Assembly: GCA_017979445.1 (NCBI GenBank)
Contig: CM030709.1
Coordinates: 4,816,001-4,880,000, forward strand
Direction of reading: 5' to 3'
Source: Akebia trifoliata
Lineage: Eukaryota > Streptophyta > Magnoliopsida > Ranunculales > Lardizabalaceae
Length of the DNA: 64,000 nt
The notes beneath the pieces were generated by a model. That model worked only from the letters and a program-made list of their open reading frames with translations, had not been told where the DNA came from and made no database searches. The stretch's first letter is position 1, and each line of letters opens with the position of its first letter. Both the position numbers and the translations under genes were made by a program. Of the stretch, positions 24,093-37,824 are shown in pieces.

Positions 24093-25103
24093 GAGAGTTT
24101 GTAACAAAATTGTGAATGTAAGATTCTTAAAGAAAATTTTATTGATTTTTGGGGAGTCAATATAAATTAATAATTTTTTGGGTTGGGTCTTCCCAACACA
24201 AGAGTTGTTTTTAATATTTATTGTAGGAAAATATTTGTTTTCTTGCCGTCTACATTTAATAATATGGGCATAGAGTTGACATGGTCTCGATACCTACATT
24301 TACGTTTACAATTAGATATCAAAGCATATATAGATTGAATCGTGATAATTTGACGATCCTTTTTGTATGCTCTCTGACCTGGCAATTCAAAAATCATAAA
24401 TCTTTGTCCTTGTGCATCCTAAAGCAAAAGATTTACGTTTATGTGAAGGGAGCGTAAAAAGAACATCTAAAAAAGAGCGTCAGATTATCACGACTCATAT
24501 AAATTATATGGGTTCAAACCCATCCAACTAAAAAGCCTTACTTAGGTTTTCCGCGAGGGGGGGGTTGTAGAAGAAAATTTGGTTATAGTCAGTTACTCAA
24601 TATGGGATAATTAACTATGGCCGATTTTTTCTCCACATGATCTAGTTCTAAAATATGAGAAAGGGAAATTTTATTGACACGTCAACAAATTCTAAGAGCC
24701 CTCTTATTTTCTAAAAATTTTAAAAATTATTTTGGACACTCCATGTTAAAATCAATTTTTTTTAAGTTCTAGATTTTAACATTGGCTGCCGGCCCTTAGA
24801 AGTTGGGGTGTGTCAAAATAACTTCCCTGTGAGAAAAAACACAACTTTCCTAATAAATAATATAAATTTTTCTAGGAATCTATATTTTGGAATCCTTGGG
24901 AATATCCTTTCATCTAAATTGTCCCTTTTATGGAAACTTATATTTTCCATAAGACTATTCAACTCTAGAAATCTCCTCGAAATCAGCAAAGTGTGATGGG
25001 AGAAGTCAATAAAGAGATTTCCTAGAAAAATATCTCTCTTAAAATCTGTATTGAATTCTAAAAAATAAAAATATAATACTATTCCCTAGAAATTTTGTGA
25101 TTT
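24093..25103. other. Unit B stretch with a foldback MITE, no gene
   Basis: Colinear with 41150-42182 of unit C. Around 24330-24505 lies another member of the TGATAATCTGAC foldback family (right end GAGCGTCAGATTATCACGAC); the unit C orthologue is about 41395-41573. Around 24660-24810 there is an imperfect inverted repeat with TTCTAAGAGCCCTC and GGCCCTTAGAAG. Nothing coding. Confidence 0.5.
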
Positions 25104-26320
25104 TGTTGGAATAATGAATGATAAATTGAAGTTTGGGTTTCAAAATCTGAATTCATTCCAACCGTCAACATGGGTAGTTACAAAATCTATTCATAATAGT
25201 CATGTGTAGAGAAAATTATTAAGAGTTGCAATACATTTTTTTTAGAATTATGTACATCTTCAAAGAGTTGTATTAAATGTACTTTTTTCAAGAGTTATGT
25301 ATCTCTTCAAATAGGTGTATTAAATGTTTTTTTTTTTTTTTCAAAAGTTATGTACATTTTCAAAGAGGTGTATTAAAGCGTAATAGTTGCAATATCTTTT
25401 CAAAGAATTATATACCTTTCCAACTGTAATGTCCCTTCATGAATATGTGTTTAACTGTTTTGTTTATTTTATTTATAGTCCATCTTTTATTATATTTTTT
25501 ACAGAATTTTTCTTAATCATTTTTCATATTAGTTTTATAGAGAGAGCGTGTGTAAATCACAGTTGTTTCGTTGTTTTTGTGGGTTGAGATACTAGTATTA
25601 CAAGAAAGAGATTGTTATATCCTAGGAGATAGTCGCCAAAGATCGTGAGTAATAGTGCAGGGCGAATATTGCCTTAAGGACATAGTGTCAAACTCTAGCC
25701 TTGATCTCATTCATTTATTTATTTATTTTTTTCTATTTTTTTGTATACATCATTATAAGTGTTTTTGATTTAAAAAAAAAAAATAAGTTTCCATTGGATA
25801 TTTTTTCCTTGCTTCTTCAAGAAGAGAAAGTATATTGTCATATTCAATAAGAATAACAATCTTCAGACAATATTTTTTAGAATTTGTACTTTACAAGAAT
25901 GACTATTACATCTATTACAATGGAAACCCCTACTTCAAAAGAAAATGAAGCTGATAGTCAAGTATTGACTGCCGTACATGCATGAAAACATTCTGATTTT
26001 TTATGTAAAAATTATATCCTTAATAGATTAGACTACACATTGTATAATGTGTATAGTCAAATCAAAACTTCTAAAGAGTTATGGGAGTCTTTGGATAAAA
26101 AATATAAAACAAAAGATGTTGGCATGAAGAAATTCATCGTTGGTCGTTTTCTTGATTTTAAAATGATTGATTCAAAGACTGTCATAAGTCAAGTCCAATA
26201 ATTGTAACTTATTTTGTACTAAATACATGCAGAAAATATGATGCTTAGTGAATCATTCCAAGTAATTGTAATAATTGAAAAATTACCACCAACTTAGATA
26301 AACTTTAAAAATTAACCCTA
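25104..26320 (+). mobile_element. 5' part of a Ty1/copia relic (unit B), cut by the duplication junction
   Basis: Starts with the LTR-like TGTTGGAATAATGAATGATA. It continues through a leader to a gag start codon at 25899 (MTIT...), which has lost about 120 bp of the gag N-terminal part. Later gag sequence carries several stops. At about 26316-26325 gag is joined to the first bases of unit C. One codon that is a stop in the unit C copy is still CAA here, so the two copies decayed separately. Confidence 0.75.
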
Positions 26321-26393
26321 AAAACAAGGCTATACGAAATATAATCTCGAGCTCATTGCAGCACGACTCATAATTTTTTTGTTTGGATCATCC

Positions 26394-26796
26394 TAGAGTT
26401 GTCAATGGCCGGGTTTTGACTTGATCTGGCCCACTATGAATTAGGTTTGGATTTAGTTATTAAGTCCATTTAACTATCGGTCCGGGATGGTCTAAACCCA
26501 TTTAATAATAGGACTAGATTTGGGATTTGAATGTAAAGCCTGACGAGTGGTCCGGTCAGCTATATACTATATTAAATATAATATATAATAATTTTACTAT
26601 AAATTAATAACGATCCCCTTACCTTCACAGTTGAAAATGGATTTGACCTGACCCAAAAATGGCCCAAATGTAAGTGGAAGTGAATCGGGTTTGAACTAAG
26701 GTTTTATATATTAAACCTAGTCCTTTGATGGGTTGGGTTAGGGTCTAATTTTTTAACCTAAAAAAACCCAACCCAGCCCAGTCCATCGACAGCCCT
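26394..26796. mobile_element. hAT-like MITE (GTCAATGG ends), unit C
   Basis: Orthologue of 108-508 with flanks GATCATCC (26386-26393) and CATCATCC (26797-26804). Inserted before units A and C separated. Confidence 0.75.
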
Positions 26797-26804
26797 CATC
26801 ATCC

Positions 26805-29246
26805 CAATACAAGATTCATTTTTTATTGTAGGAAAATGTTTATGCCTTCTTAGTAAACTGCCCTCTACATTAAATAATAAAGACATTTGATGATACAGTC
26901 TGTTTCCAGACATCAACATTTAAAATTAGAACACCAGATATCATATTGATGCAGCACTAATTTTGAAGCATCCAGCTAACATATATAGATTATATATCAT
27001 TATGTATCCGAGTTGTTCTTTGTATTTCTTTGACTAAGGTAAAGTAGGGCTAGAAACATGGTTTCAAAACTCAGCCAAGCCCGAATCCAGAGTCATCTCA
27101 GTATTGGGCATGGACGAGACGGACAAGTCAAAATTTTCAGACGAGATATAAAATCCACGTTCATTTTTCATTTTTATGAACGAGACATCTCAAACGTATC
27201 GGAAAACTTGTCCGACACGACTCAATATCTAACATGAACAAGACGAGACGAGACGCGAAACCGAGTTTTAAAATCATGGCTAGAAAGCCATACTAAGGTG
27301 TTCGAGAGGGTGCGTAGAAGAAAAATTGGTTATAGCAAATTACTCAATATGGGATAATTGGCTATAGCCGATAGTTCCTGTGGTGCCATAATACATGGTC
27401 TGGGTCTAGAATACGTGGAAAAACACAAATTTCCTAAGAAATAATATAAATTTTCTAGGAATCTATTTTCTTGGGGGGTATAAAAGAATACTTTCTTTTG
27501 CACACATTTAGTATATGTCATTGTAAACTCCATTCCTCACCAGGAAATCAAAAAATAATTATAATAAAAGATAAAAAATACCATATATATAGTTGCTTTA
27601 ATGTAGATATGACTGTTGTAACTATAGATGAGGATCAATCTATCTTAATGTGCTTCATCTACAAGTGAAACAATCGATGGTAATTTGTACGGTGCTATTA
27701 TAGCTTCTAAAGGACAAGAATCCACAATGTGAAAACTGGAAAATTCAATGAGTTATGAATCACAAATTTTAAAAATTGAATTCGATAGTCCAGGGCAGTC
27801 GAAACATTTTTATGTTTTCAGATTCGATAGTTTAAATCCGTGGAGTGTCGAATTCAATTTTAAAAGACAAAAGGTAAAAACATTCAAACAATACTCAAAG
27901 TCTCAAACCCCTTTTAGTTTCTTTCATCTATTCTCTCTTCTTCAAGTTTTTTAAAGAAAACCTAACTGTTCGTCCCCCTCACCTCACCACTCGCCACCTT
28001 TCTTAGTTTCTTTCATATATTTTCTATATATATATATATATTTATGATTTTCATTTTTAATGTTTTATGTGTGATGCTCTGTTTAATATTTATTTTGCTT
28101 ATTTTTAAGTTTTTACTATAAAATTTTACTATTGAAAGTAATAAGTATGAGAATCGAGAACCGATCCGAATCAAAGGTATTGAATCTTAAGCCAGGCCAA
28201 TTGATAAAATCCAAGCCCCCCCTCCTAAAAAAAGTTATTTTTAAATTTGTTCTTTTTCATTTTACAAATCTTATCATATGAATTAAAGATTTCATCATAA
28301 TTAGGGACTCACACTCCTTATATTATTGAGTTTGATAATATTAATATTTTGAGTTCAACATAATTATTGATGAACTCAATGCTTTTAAGTCATATTTAAT
28401 TACCATCGAACTCGACAATAAAAAGTGTTGAACTCGATACTAAGTGGTGAGCTCAACAATAACAATGTTGAACTCGATGCTATAAATGTGATCTAGATTT
28501 TTTTAATTTTTCATTTAGTTGACTATGATATTAGATAGATCTTCTTGAAATACCTAAAATGCATATATGATAGTCATAAAATGGACACTTGGGTCGAAAG
28601 TTACGATAAAACCTTCAAAAACATTATAATCTTAATTTCGCTCTTCATTTTTTTATTCTTTTATAAATCGCCGAAAAAAAATCTAAATGCTCCATTTATC
28701 ATTTACGATAAAAAAAAAAATCGTAGAAAATAATCATAATCTCCGTTTGAAAACCTAACTATGTTAAGAAAATGAGAAAAAAAGATAATTTGGGTATTTC
28801 AAAAACAATATAACTTCAAATGAGGTTTGAAACTAATTTTTTTTTTTTTTTCCCAATTGGACTATTTAACAAAACCTAGAAACTATTTAGAAAAAGTCCT
28901 TCCACCACGGTCCTTTAAGTAATTTTTTAAAAGGGGGTTTCTTCGACATGGGTAATTGATTATCAATTTGTGATAATTAATAATAAAAAAATAGTTAGCA
29001 TTTTGAAAAAATTACTCAACCAACATGTTTTTGAAATATATATAAACCAGACAAGAATTTAATTTTTTTAATTACCATTACTTACGTATCTATAACAAAT
29101 ATATTTTGATGATGAGGAGGATGGTGACGATGATGATTACAAAAATGAGTTCGATGATGACAATAACAATGATGCTAATGATCTTTATGATGATGACAAT
29201 GAATATTTCACTTATGATATTTTTATGTAGAACTTATTTTTGATTT
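26805..29246. other. Unit C proximal stretch, no gene
   Basis: Orthologous to 517-4125 of unit A, without the Tourist element and the 0.8-kb block. 28080-28440 contains a stretch not in unit A. 29085-29230 is the decayed copy of the Asp-rich small frame (ACG in place of ATG, then an early TAA). Confidence 0.55.
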
Positions 29247-29424
29247 CTTAAAGGGTTGGGATTTGTTAACTCGTGAGAAAATATGTGATCCCAACTATTC
29301 AATAGTTGGGATTTTTTCGTATCTTGATAACATAAATATAGGAAATACATATCTTGATAATGTATTTTTTCACGAGTCATTCTTCAAGAGTCAAGGGATC
29401 CTGACCCTTTCTTAAAATATATTG

Positions 29425-29675
29425 TGTTTTTTTTTTTTTTTTTTTGGAACATAGTATCCCTATTGGTAAAGGACCAAGAACTAGCCCATTAGGTGACATA
29501 GGAGGTCAACCCAGGTTTCCTGGCCATACCCAATAGGGCTAATCCATGACCACATGCACCGACTCACACAACACGTGGCATTTTATTTTAATCAAGAAAT
29601 GGTCTTCAGTTTCGAACTCACAACCTAAAGGAGCAAACTCTAGTTGTTGGTCTTACCACTGAGGCACACCCCTGG
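29425..29675 (-). mobile_element. tRNA-derived SINE, unit C copy
   Basis: Poly(T) at 29425-29445 is the 3' tail on the minus strand. The 5' half near 29675 has the CCTCAGTGGTAAGACC A-box-like motif and GAGTTCGAAAC. The flanks GTGTTTT (left, merging with the tail) and GTGTTTT after the 5' end may be the target duplication. It contains the empty site for the hAT-like element. Confidence 0.8.
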
Positions 29676-31069
29676 TGGGTAATAGTGTTTTATTTTAGTT
29701 AAAGTTTGCAACATAATAATATGCATTTGCACGGATAATTATTTTTGAACAATTAAGGACATGTTTTACTGCAGGTAAAAAATATTTATCTAGCAAATCA
29801 TTCGCCAGGCAAATGATTTCCTACGAAAATGATGTATTGGACAATCATTTTTTATTGTTTGAGCACATCATGAAAAATTATGTTGGAAATCTCTTTCTAC
29901 TGTTTCATTTAAATTGGAGTGTATTGATTTTTTTCGTTAAGTTTATTTATTTATTGAGAAAGATTGATCTAACTACCTCGATAAATTTTCAAATCTTACA
30001 AGGGTCGCTGAGCACCTTGAGACATTCAAAAACATGATTCGATACCACAGGGATGTAGAGGACAAAATTCTATGAACTTTTGTATAAAAAGAAAACACTT
30101 AAAAATTTTCCATGAAATTTAGAGGGTTAGATCGCTAATTTTGTAGTCCATTTGAACTCAACAACCCTTAGTAAGATTTGAAATCTTGCTAAGTCAGTAA
30201 GGTAATTTTTTTCTCTTTTTTTAGTTAAATTAGAAGACGGTGTGACCAAACCTACATATATCAAAAGGTTTATTTATAATTTAAAATATTGATTAAAGGA
30301 TTTTTAAAGATTATATAATTAAAAAAAGATATTTTTATAGTTTTAAAAACTAGTCACCTTGGTTATAGGGTCATTAATTACAATTTTTTTTACCAAGTTT
30401 AAACGAATAAATATTGGTATTTAGGAGATCTAAATTCTATGCCCTATGGAAAATCATCTTCTTAGTGAGGCCGCAAATCTCACATGCGTAGAAAATCATT
30501 TTCCTCATTTTTTCTATTTGTTTTGCATCCAAACATTCTCAAAATCGAAATTTTACATGATAAACAATTTCCTTAAGATGTGTCGTGCCCGAGAAAAAGT
30601 AGTTAAACATATTTTTTAATCGAAAAATGTTATGTTGTTCTAAGAAAATGATCCTATATATAAAAAAATGATCCTATATAAAGAAACAAATCCTATATAT
30701 ATAAAAAATTTTAACTTCGAACCATTGGTGATCATAGTGGATTTTATACATCCAAGTCGTTTATCAACCTCATAAACTAACTTTTGGTTGATTTTATTTT
30801 TTGTTCTTTAAAAAATGATTTCCTCAACACTATTAACTGAAACAGTCTTCGTATTTGAGAACCATTTATATATTAATTTGAAAAAATAACTTAAATAGCT
30901 ATTTATTTTGAAAAAACCTACTGAACTAACCATGTTTTATATAATACTTTTCAAAATCCTTATCACATTAACAATTTCTTGAATTTTCCTTTATTTTTAT
31001 ATATTTATATTCTTTAACAAAAAGCCTTTGTTTTTTGTTATATGAAACAGCCTTATTTACTTGTTATAA
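29676..31069. other. Unit C AT-rich stretch, no gene
   Basis: Conserved with 5375-6790 and 12314-13725 of units A and B. Left arm of the R1-type element from about 30720. Short open frames differ between the units and are not supported. Confidence 0.55.
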
Positions 31070-32070
31070 TAAATGTATTATGATGATGTGAATGATGGTG
31101 AGATTATGGCAATGAAGATGATGAATGATGATGATATGAAGACCATGATGATCACAACAATATTAATAAAACTATTGCAACAACAATAGAAGCAACAACT
31201 AATATAGAAACAACATACAACAACAACAATAACATCAACAAAACATAACAACAATAACAACAACATCAATAGTAGCAACAACACTAACAACAACAAAACA
31301 CAACAATAACAATAACAAAACAACACAACAACTATAGCAACAAAACACAAAAATAACAACAATAACAATAACAACAATAGCAGTAACATAAGCAACAAAG
31401 CACAATAACAATAACAACACAACACCACCAACAAAATACAACAACAACTAATATAAAAATAACAACACAGCAACAACATCAATAAAAACATAACAGCAAT
31501 AACAACAATATCAACAGCAACAACAACACTAACAACAACAACAATAACAAAACACAACAACAAAACACAAAAATAACAATAATAATAACAATAACACAGC
31601 AACATCAGCAACAAAACACAATAATAACAACATCTACACAACACAACACCACCAACAAAACAAAACAATAACAACAACATCTACAAAACACAACACCACC
31701 AACAAAACACAGCAACAACATCAATAAAAACATAACAACAATAGCAACAACAAAACACAAGTACAACAACAAAACACAAAAACAACAATAATAATAACAA
31801 CAATAAGAAGAACAATAATAACAACAATAACAACAATAGCAAGAATAACATCAACAAAACCCAACAACATTTACAAAACACAACACTACCACCAACACAG
31901 CAACAACAACAACAATAGCAAGAATAACATCAACAAAACCCAACAACATTTACAAAACACAACACTACCACCAACAACACAGCAACAACAACAACAATAA
32001 TGACAACAACAAAGATGATGATGATGCTAATGATGAAGGTTAGAACCACGATGATAGTCAATATCTATCA
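31070..32070. repeat. (GAT)n/(AAC)n array, element R1 of unit C
   Basis: The longest AAC/CAA array of the window (about 31140-32000) between GAT-type flanks. It includes a 79-bp direct duplication starting AGCAAGAATAACATCAAC at 31838 and 31917. The minus-strand 200-codon frame through it is Leu/Val/Cys-rich repeat translation, not a gene. Confidence 0.85.
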
Positions 32071-32966
32071 CAACTTTTTTTTTTTTTTGGGTTTCTTGAA
32101 GAAATTAGTTTAGTTTGAATTAATACATTAGCTTGAATTATTATTTTTTAACAAATATATAAGTTTGAAAATAGTTATATATAATTATTTTTAATAACTT
32201 GGTTGATTCAGTCATTTTTGCAAAATGCTCTGACAATTTTTGTAAAACAAACTACAATTTTTTAAAACTTTCTTACCAAAAAAGGAGTCCAAAAGTATAT
32301 TTTTAAGAGTCCAAAATGTCACTAGACTTTTTGTGTCACTCTAAGCCCATTTTTTTTTATTGATTTCACTAATTTTTATTCTTAATAGATTAAAATGAAT
32401 TATTAAAGATCCAACACATTCTATGCTATAGTGGCATAGAAGATAGATTTTTTTTACTATTTTTTATTTTAAAAAGTATTTATAGATATTTTAATTGATC
32501 TTTTATTTATTTTACTTTTGATCTACCATGGTTGCTTTGGTTTTAATTAACACAAGTTAATGAGAGTCATGAACACTATAGATATCCAAGCCTTAAGAAA
32601 CCTATTTCTGAAAAATACATATTCATACATCAAGATCACTAGGACTGATTAGAAAAATCTAAGCAAATTTGGCAAGTATGATTTTTCTATTTGATCATTT
32701 TCATGTAAGGTCTTATATCGAATTATTATTATTACATAATATTAATTTTATATATTTATTTTAGTTTTATAATGATTACATTTTATATTATATAATTTTA
32801 ATATTAGTATTATTTATGAATTTCACATAGGTTATATAAAATATATATGTGTGATTGTTAATTATTTATACTTGTACATAATTTTAATCTTATATGATTG
32901 TTTGTGTTTATCAAAATATGTTGTCTATAAGATGAAAATTAAAAATAAGTTTTTTAATTTTATTTT

Positions 32967-33242
32967 AAGAGAACTACTATTGGTAGCCCAACTTTTACTT
33001 ATTACACCCCCAACTTATTAAATTTCATTCACCCTCAATTAACACGTTCAAATAAATTCAGAAGTGTTTACAATTATGATTAGGTTTGAATAAAATCCTA
33101 AATCAAAAAATTAAAAATCTTGCATAGAAACAAGAGAGTTTCTTTGGGCACCCAAACTTTTACCTATTTTCAATCATTCACATATTTTCTTTATTTTTAA
33201 TTGGGGTGTAATAAGTAAAAGTTGGGGTGCCAAAAGGCTCTT
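32967..33242. mobile_element. MITE with CCCAACTTTTACTTA ends, unit C
   Basis: The left AGCCCAACTTTTACTTATTA and the right TAAGTAAAAGTTGGGGTGCC are inverse. Orthologue of 8522-8771. It also has an internal extra copy of the end near 33152. Confidence 0.7.
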
Positions 33243-33669
33243 GATTAAATTTGCATAAATATCTTTTAATTCATATTTTGAATTATTATTATATATCAAT
33301 TATGTCACTGACTACCATTGGTTTAGTGAAGGCAAATTTTATACATTCAGGTTATGGCATCAACTTCAAACTATCTTTCATTTTTGTTTGATTTTATTTC
33401 AAATTTAGTTTTCTTGTTCTTTAAAGTAAAAAAAAAAAAGTACTCAACACTGTTAATTGAATTAGTTTTGATTGAGAACCATATAATATTAATTGAACAA
33501 AAATATATTTTTTAAAAATTATTGAACCAATCTTGTTTTCTATATAATATTTTTCAAAATAGTTATCTAATTATTAATTTGTTGAATTATCCTTTATACC
33601 TAAGAGATTTTTGTAGATATAAATCTTTTAACAAAGGCCTTTTTTTTTTTTTTTTTTAATATAATCATA

Positions 33670-34345
33670 AAATAATGTATGATGATGATGACTAGGACAA
33701 TGACACTATTGATGACAATGATGATTATCACAACAACATAACAATAGACAACAACAACAATAATCAAATAAATAACACCAACACCAACAAGAAGAGTAGC
33801 AACAACAACGATAATCGTAAAATCATCAAAAACACTAAAATAAGAATATCAAAAGCAATTGAAAAAACAATGATAATGATCACAACAACATAACAATAAA
33901 CAACAGCAAAATAATTAAAGAAACAATAACAATAACAACAACATAGCAATAAACAACAACAACAATAATCGAAGAAACAACACCACCACCAAGACCCATA
34001 ACAACAACAATACCAACACCCCCACCCCCAACACCAACACCAACACCAACACCAACAACGCCAACAAGAAGAGCAACAACAACAATAACAGCAAAATCAC
34101 CAGTAACACTAAAAATAAGAATATAAAAAGCAACAACTACGACAATGAAAAATAGAAACAATAATTGAAAAAACAATGATAATAATGATCACAAACAACA
34201 TAACAACGATAATTGAAGAAACAATAACACCACCACCAAGAATAGTAGCAACAACAATGAGGATGATGATGGTGACGATGATGATGGTGGTGATGATAAT
34301 GATGAAGGTGAGGTTGACAAAGATGATAATGATGATGATTGACAT
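33670..34345. repeat. (GAT)n/(AAC)n array, element R2 of unit C
   Basis: Counterpart of 9205-9900. It has a local CACCAACACC expansion at about 34010-34065 that is not in unit A, and ends in GATGATG with a GACATTGATCACATA motif. Confidence 0.8.
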
Positions 34346-34599
34346 TGATCACATACGACATATTTTGTGGTACATTTTAATTGGACAACATTTTTGTAGT
34401 TTCTTGAAAAAATATAGTTTACTTAAAGTTTATACAAAACTTATAATAATACGTACATGTTTATAATTATTTTTGAATAAAGAAATAATTTTGAAAATAA
34501 GTATATACAATCATTTTAAAAACTTGACTGGATCAGTAATTTTTGAAAAATACTCCAACTTTTGTGTGTGAAACAAATTGCCTTATTTAAAACTTTCTT

Positions 34600-34735
34600 C
34601 ATGTGAAAGTGGATGGGAACCATAGATGCTATTTCAATCGTATCAAAAGCATCTGTGGTTCCCATCCACTTTCACTTCAAGAATTGCGATATGAAGTTCC
34701 AGCCTGAAAGTCACTTCAGAATTATTCATATTTTA
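34600..34735. repeat. Short foldback repeat (GTGAAAGTGGATGGG), unit C
   Basis: GTGAAAGTGGATGGGAACC is inverted 50 bp later as GGTTCCCATCCACTTTCAC, a perfect 19-bp inverted repeat, better kept than in unit A. Followed by AAGTTCCAGCCTGAAAGTCA. Confidence 0.65.
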
Positions 34736-35401
34736 ATCCGAGCACAACACCTAGGACTGTACTGTCACTAAGACCATTATTAGTGGTTATCTCCCAAGTT
34801 TTTTTCTTACTAAATTACAATGAATCCCACACTAATATGAATCAATCGAGCTCGTCAATTTGAATGGTCTAGTATGTTGTTTTCCTTAATGATATACTAC
34901 ATATATGTGCTACAGTGACATAGAAGGTAGATTTTTTTTTTTTTTTTTACCATTTTGATTTTAAAAAGTACATGTCTATGTATTTTATTATTATGTATGT
35001 TACTAGCCTTGGGCCTTCTTTGGATAAAAATCTAAGAAAATTTGACGAGTGTGATATTAAAAAAAAAATTGAGAGCAGAAATATAACACATCTCCCATTC
35101 ATCTAAGTGAGACCCATCTATCAATGTCCATAACTAATATGGAAATGTAACATAAGAATGAATCCTAGAGATTTCCTACCTTTAGTTGGAGATTAGAGGG
35201 GTCATAATAGAAAGAATTCATATCTCTAGTGGACCTACACACTGAAATTCTATTATATTGATGACTTCAAGCTTTTTGTAGTTGATCATTTGTCATATTT
35301 TTTGTTATTATTCTATCATTTTAATGTTATATAGTTATTTTACTTTTATAAATGATTATATCATTTTATGTTATTAAAATTTAATATATTTATTTTACCA
35401 A

Positions 35402-36292
35402 ATTTTAAAAAAATTATACACACGAACCTTTTTCAACCCTATAAGGAATGAAAATTTTTCTCTCTCCTACTATACATTTTCTCTCTCCTACTTTCCGCTT
35501 TTATCTCCCTCAGTTTCATTCCTCCCTTTCTCTCTTTCTTCGTTTTCTCTCTCTTACTTTCACTTCTTTTGTCTCATATATTAAGATCTTGATCTTAATC
35601 AATATGATCATGATCATGATCAAGATTGAGATCATGATCAAGATTATGATCATGATCATAATCGTGATGAAGATCGTAATCGTGATCCACATTGTAGAAC
35701 AATCATGATTACGTTGATTAAGATCAAGATCATGATCACGATCGTGATCTTAATCAACAAGATCATGATTGTCATCAAGATCTCTCTCTTCGATTTATTT
35801 GCTGATCGATTACAACAACACGATCGTGATTGTGATCGTGAGATCTTGATCTTAATCATGATCATGATCAAAATTGTGATTGTGTGATCGTGATCTTAAT
35901 CAACGTGATCATGATTGTTCGACGATACAGATCACGATATTATGATCTTAATCAATGTGATTGTCCTAAAATGTAGATCACGATCATGATCAAGATCTCA
36001 CGATTACGATCAAGATCTCGCGATCACGATCAAGGTCTCATAATCACGATCACTATCTTGATCATGATCAAGATCTCAATATATGAGAGAAAAGAGGTGA
36101 AAGTAGGAGAGAGAAAACGAAGAAAGAGAGAACGGGAAGAATGAAACCAAGGAAGAGAAAAGAGGGGAATGTAGAAGAGAGAAAATGTACAGGAGGAGAG
36201 AGAAAATAGAAGTGAGAAATTTTCGACTCTTAAGAGCTGAAAAATGCTCGTGTTTATCATTTTTTAAAAATCTAATTTTTTTACGAATTAAT
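35402..36292. mobile_element. GATC-rich foldback element (unit C)
   Basis: Orthologue of 17861-18750. CACGAACCTTTTTCAACCC at the left and GCTGAAAAATGCTCGTG at the right; CT-rich and GA-rich inner arms; the core (35585-36080) is rich in GATCATGATC and GATCACGATC. The left end is slightly shortened. Confidence 0.8.
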
Positions 36293-37700
36293 TAAGTAAT
36301 TATTTATTTATTTTATAATTTTTCTTAAAATATATATTTGTTGCTGTTAATTATTTATACTTGTACTTAGTTTTTATCTTATATGATTCGTTTGTATTTA
36401 TAAAATATGTCGTATATAAGATAAATATGAAATTAGAAATTAAATGTTTTATTTTTTTTTCTTATTAAATTTGTATAAATATTTTATTTTTATTCATATT
36501 TTGAGTTATTATTATATCAATTCCAGTGTGTTGGTCCACTAAGAGAAATGTTGCTCTCTTTTTGAGTCTTGATTAAGAATTAGGGTGTGCTAATTCTTTG
36601 GTCATTTACATATGAATTAGGGTGGCATTAGCAAAAGTTGTGGCAATAAAATCTTTCTCTTTTTTTTTTTTTTTTTTTTAAATATTTAAAATAATTATTT
36701 TTTTACTTTTTTATTTATTCGATATTTTTCAGATTTTGCCGACAATTTCAAAAGCTTTCTCTTGCCAAATTATTCCTAAACCCCGACTTTGTCATTATAC
36801 CACGTTGAAACCGTATTTTGCTATAAATGCATATCAATTTTATATTGTTTGGACTTTTACTTAGCATTTGTAATGGAATTAACATACCTCACCTTATTTT
36901 GAAATTGATAACTTGATTTCTGAAATTTGTCAATTTCAAACACCCGTGACCGCGATCTTCTTCACAACCCACCATTATCTTTGGCATCCAAATCTCCAAA
37001 AAGGGAAAAAATAGGGAAACCAAGTATGATATTTGCCCATCAGTTGAGAAACCAAATATTTACTTGTCCTTTACAACTTTATTTTAAACAACCTATACAT
37101 ATCTTTTAAATAAAAATAGGGAAAAATCAAGTATGATATTCGCCTATTATTTGGGAAACCGAATATTTACTTGCCCTTTACATCCAATTAAATCAACATT
37201 CAATAAAATCATCCACCACCACCAACCATTCATTGATTTTAAATTGCCCACAATATAAAATTGATATGCAATTTAAATAATAAATTTACCAAAATGCTAG
37301 AGTTTTCAAATTTATTTACCAAAACGGTAAACTGTAGCAAATATTTCTTAAAACGGTAATTTACCGATTCTGAAATTTTTTTTTACCAAATCAGTAAAAT
37401 CAATTTTTTTTTGTACCAAAAATACCTTTTTTTGTAAGTTATACTTACATCTTTGACTATTTAGATGGTCTTCCTACCAAGATTAATTTGTTGCCTCCAA
37501 AAACTTTTTCATGAAAAACACATTGAGAAGTAAAAAAACACCATGATCATCAAGAATTTTTTTTTTTTTTTTTTTGAAGATTTCTTAAATGTTGCTCTAA
37601 TGATTTTGTAATTTTTCAATTTATTGTAAAACAGAATCATTAGCAGAGATTTGTCTGAAAATCCTAAAATTTGAATCGTTTTTAAATTTTTCGAGTTCAA
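36293..37700. other. Unit C stretch, no gene seen
   Basis: Orthologous to 18751-20170 and 10980-12310. AT-rich with one better-conserved block at about 36940-37070. Confidence 0.55.
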
Positions 37701-37824
37701 AGAATGGCAAAGGGTTGGTCCTTTCTGTTTAAAACCGCCCGAGTTATAAAAAACTTTCTTTGATGGAAAAAAGCTCAGTAATCAAACAAACACCAAATAG
37801 GAACAAAGAAGAAAAGAAACTTAC

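Larger units (their letters stand above)
12311..26320 (+). repeat. Tandem duplication unit B (lacks proximal portion)
   Basis: Aligns with unit C from 29865 to about 43490 and, for its first 7.8 kb, also with unit A 5515-12310. It is rearranged inside: 14140-14960 matches C 28935-29720 out of order, and around 16592 the end of one AT-rich element is joined to the end of the next, deleting about 1.4 kb. It shares small differences and a GATC-rich foldback insertion with C against A. It alone holds multi-arm foldback elements at 13096 and 23301-24066. It ends inside a copia gag relic. Confidence 0.85.

Noticed and set aside
31078..31680. 200-codon Leu/Val/Cys-rich frame on the minus strand that looks membrane-like
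   Set aside because: Translation of the (AAC)n array. Similar frames at 7015, 13866, 15188 and 33880 have no common protein sequence.
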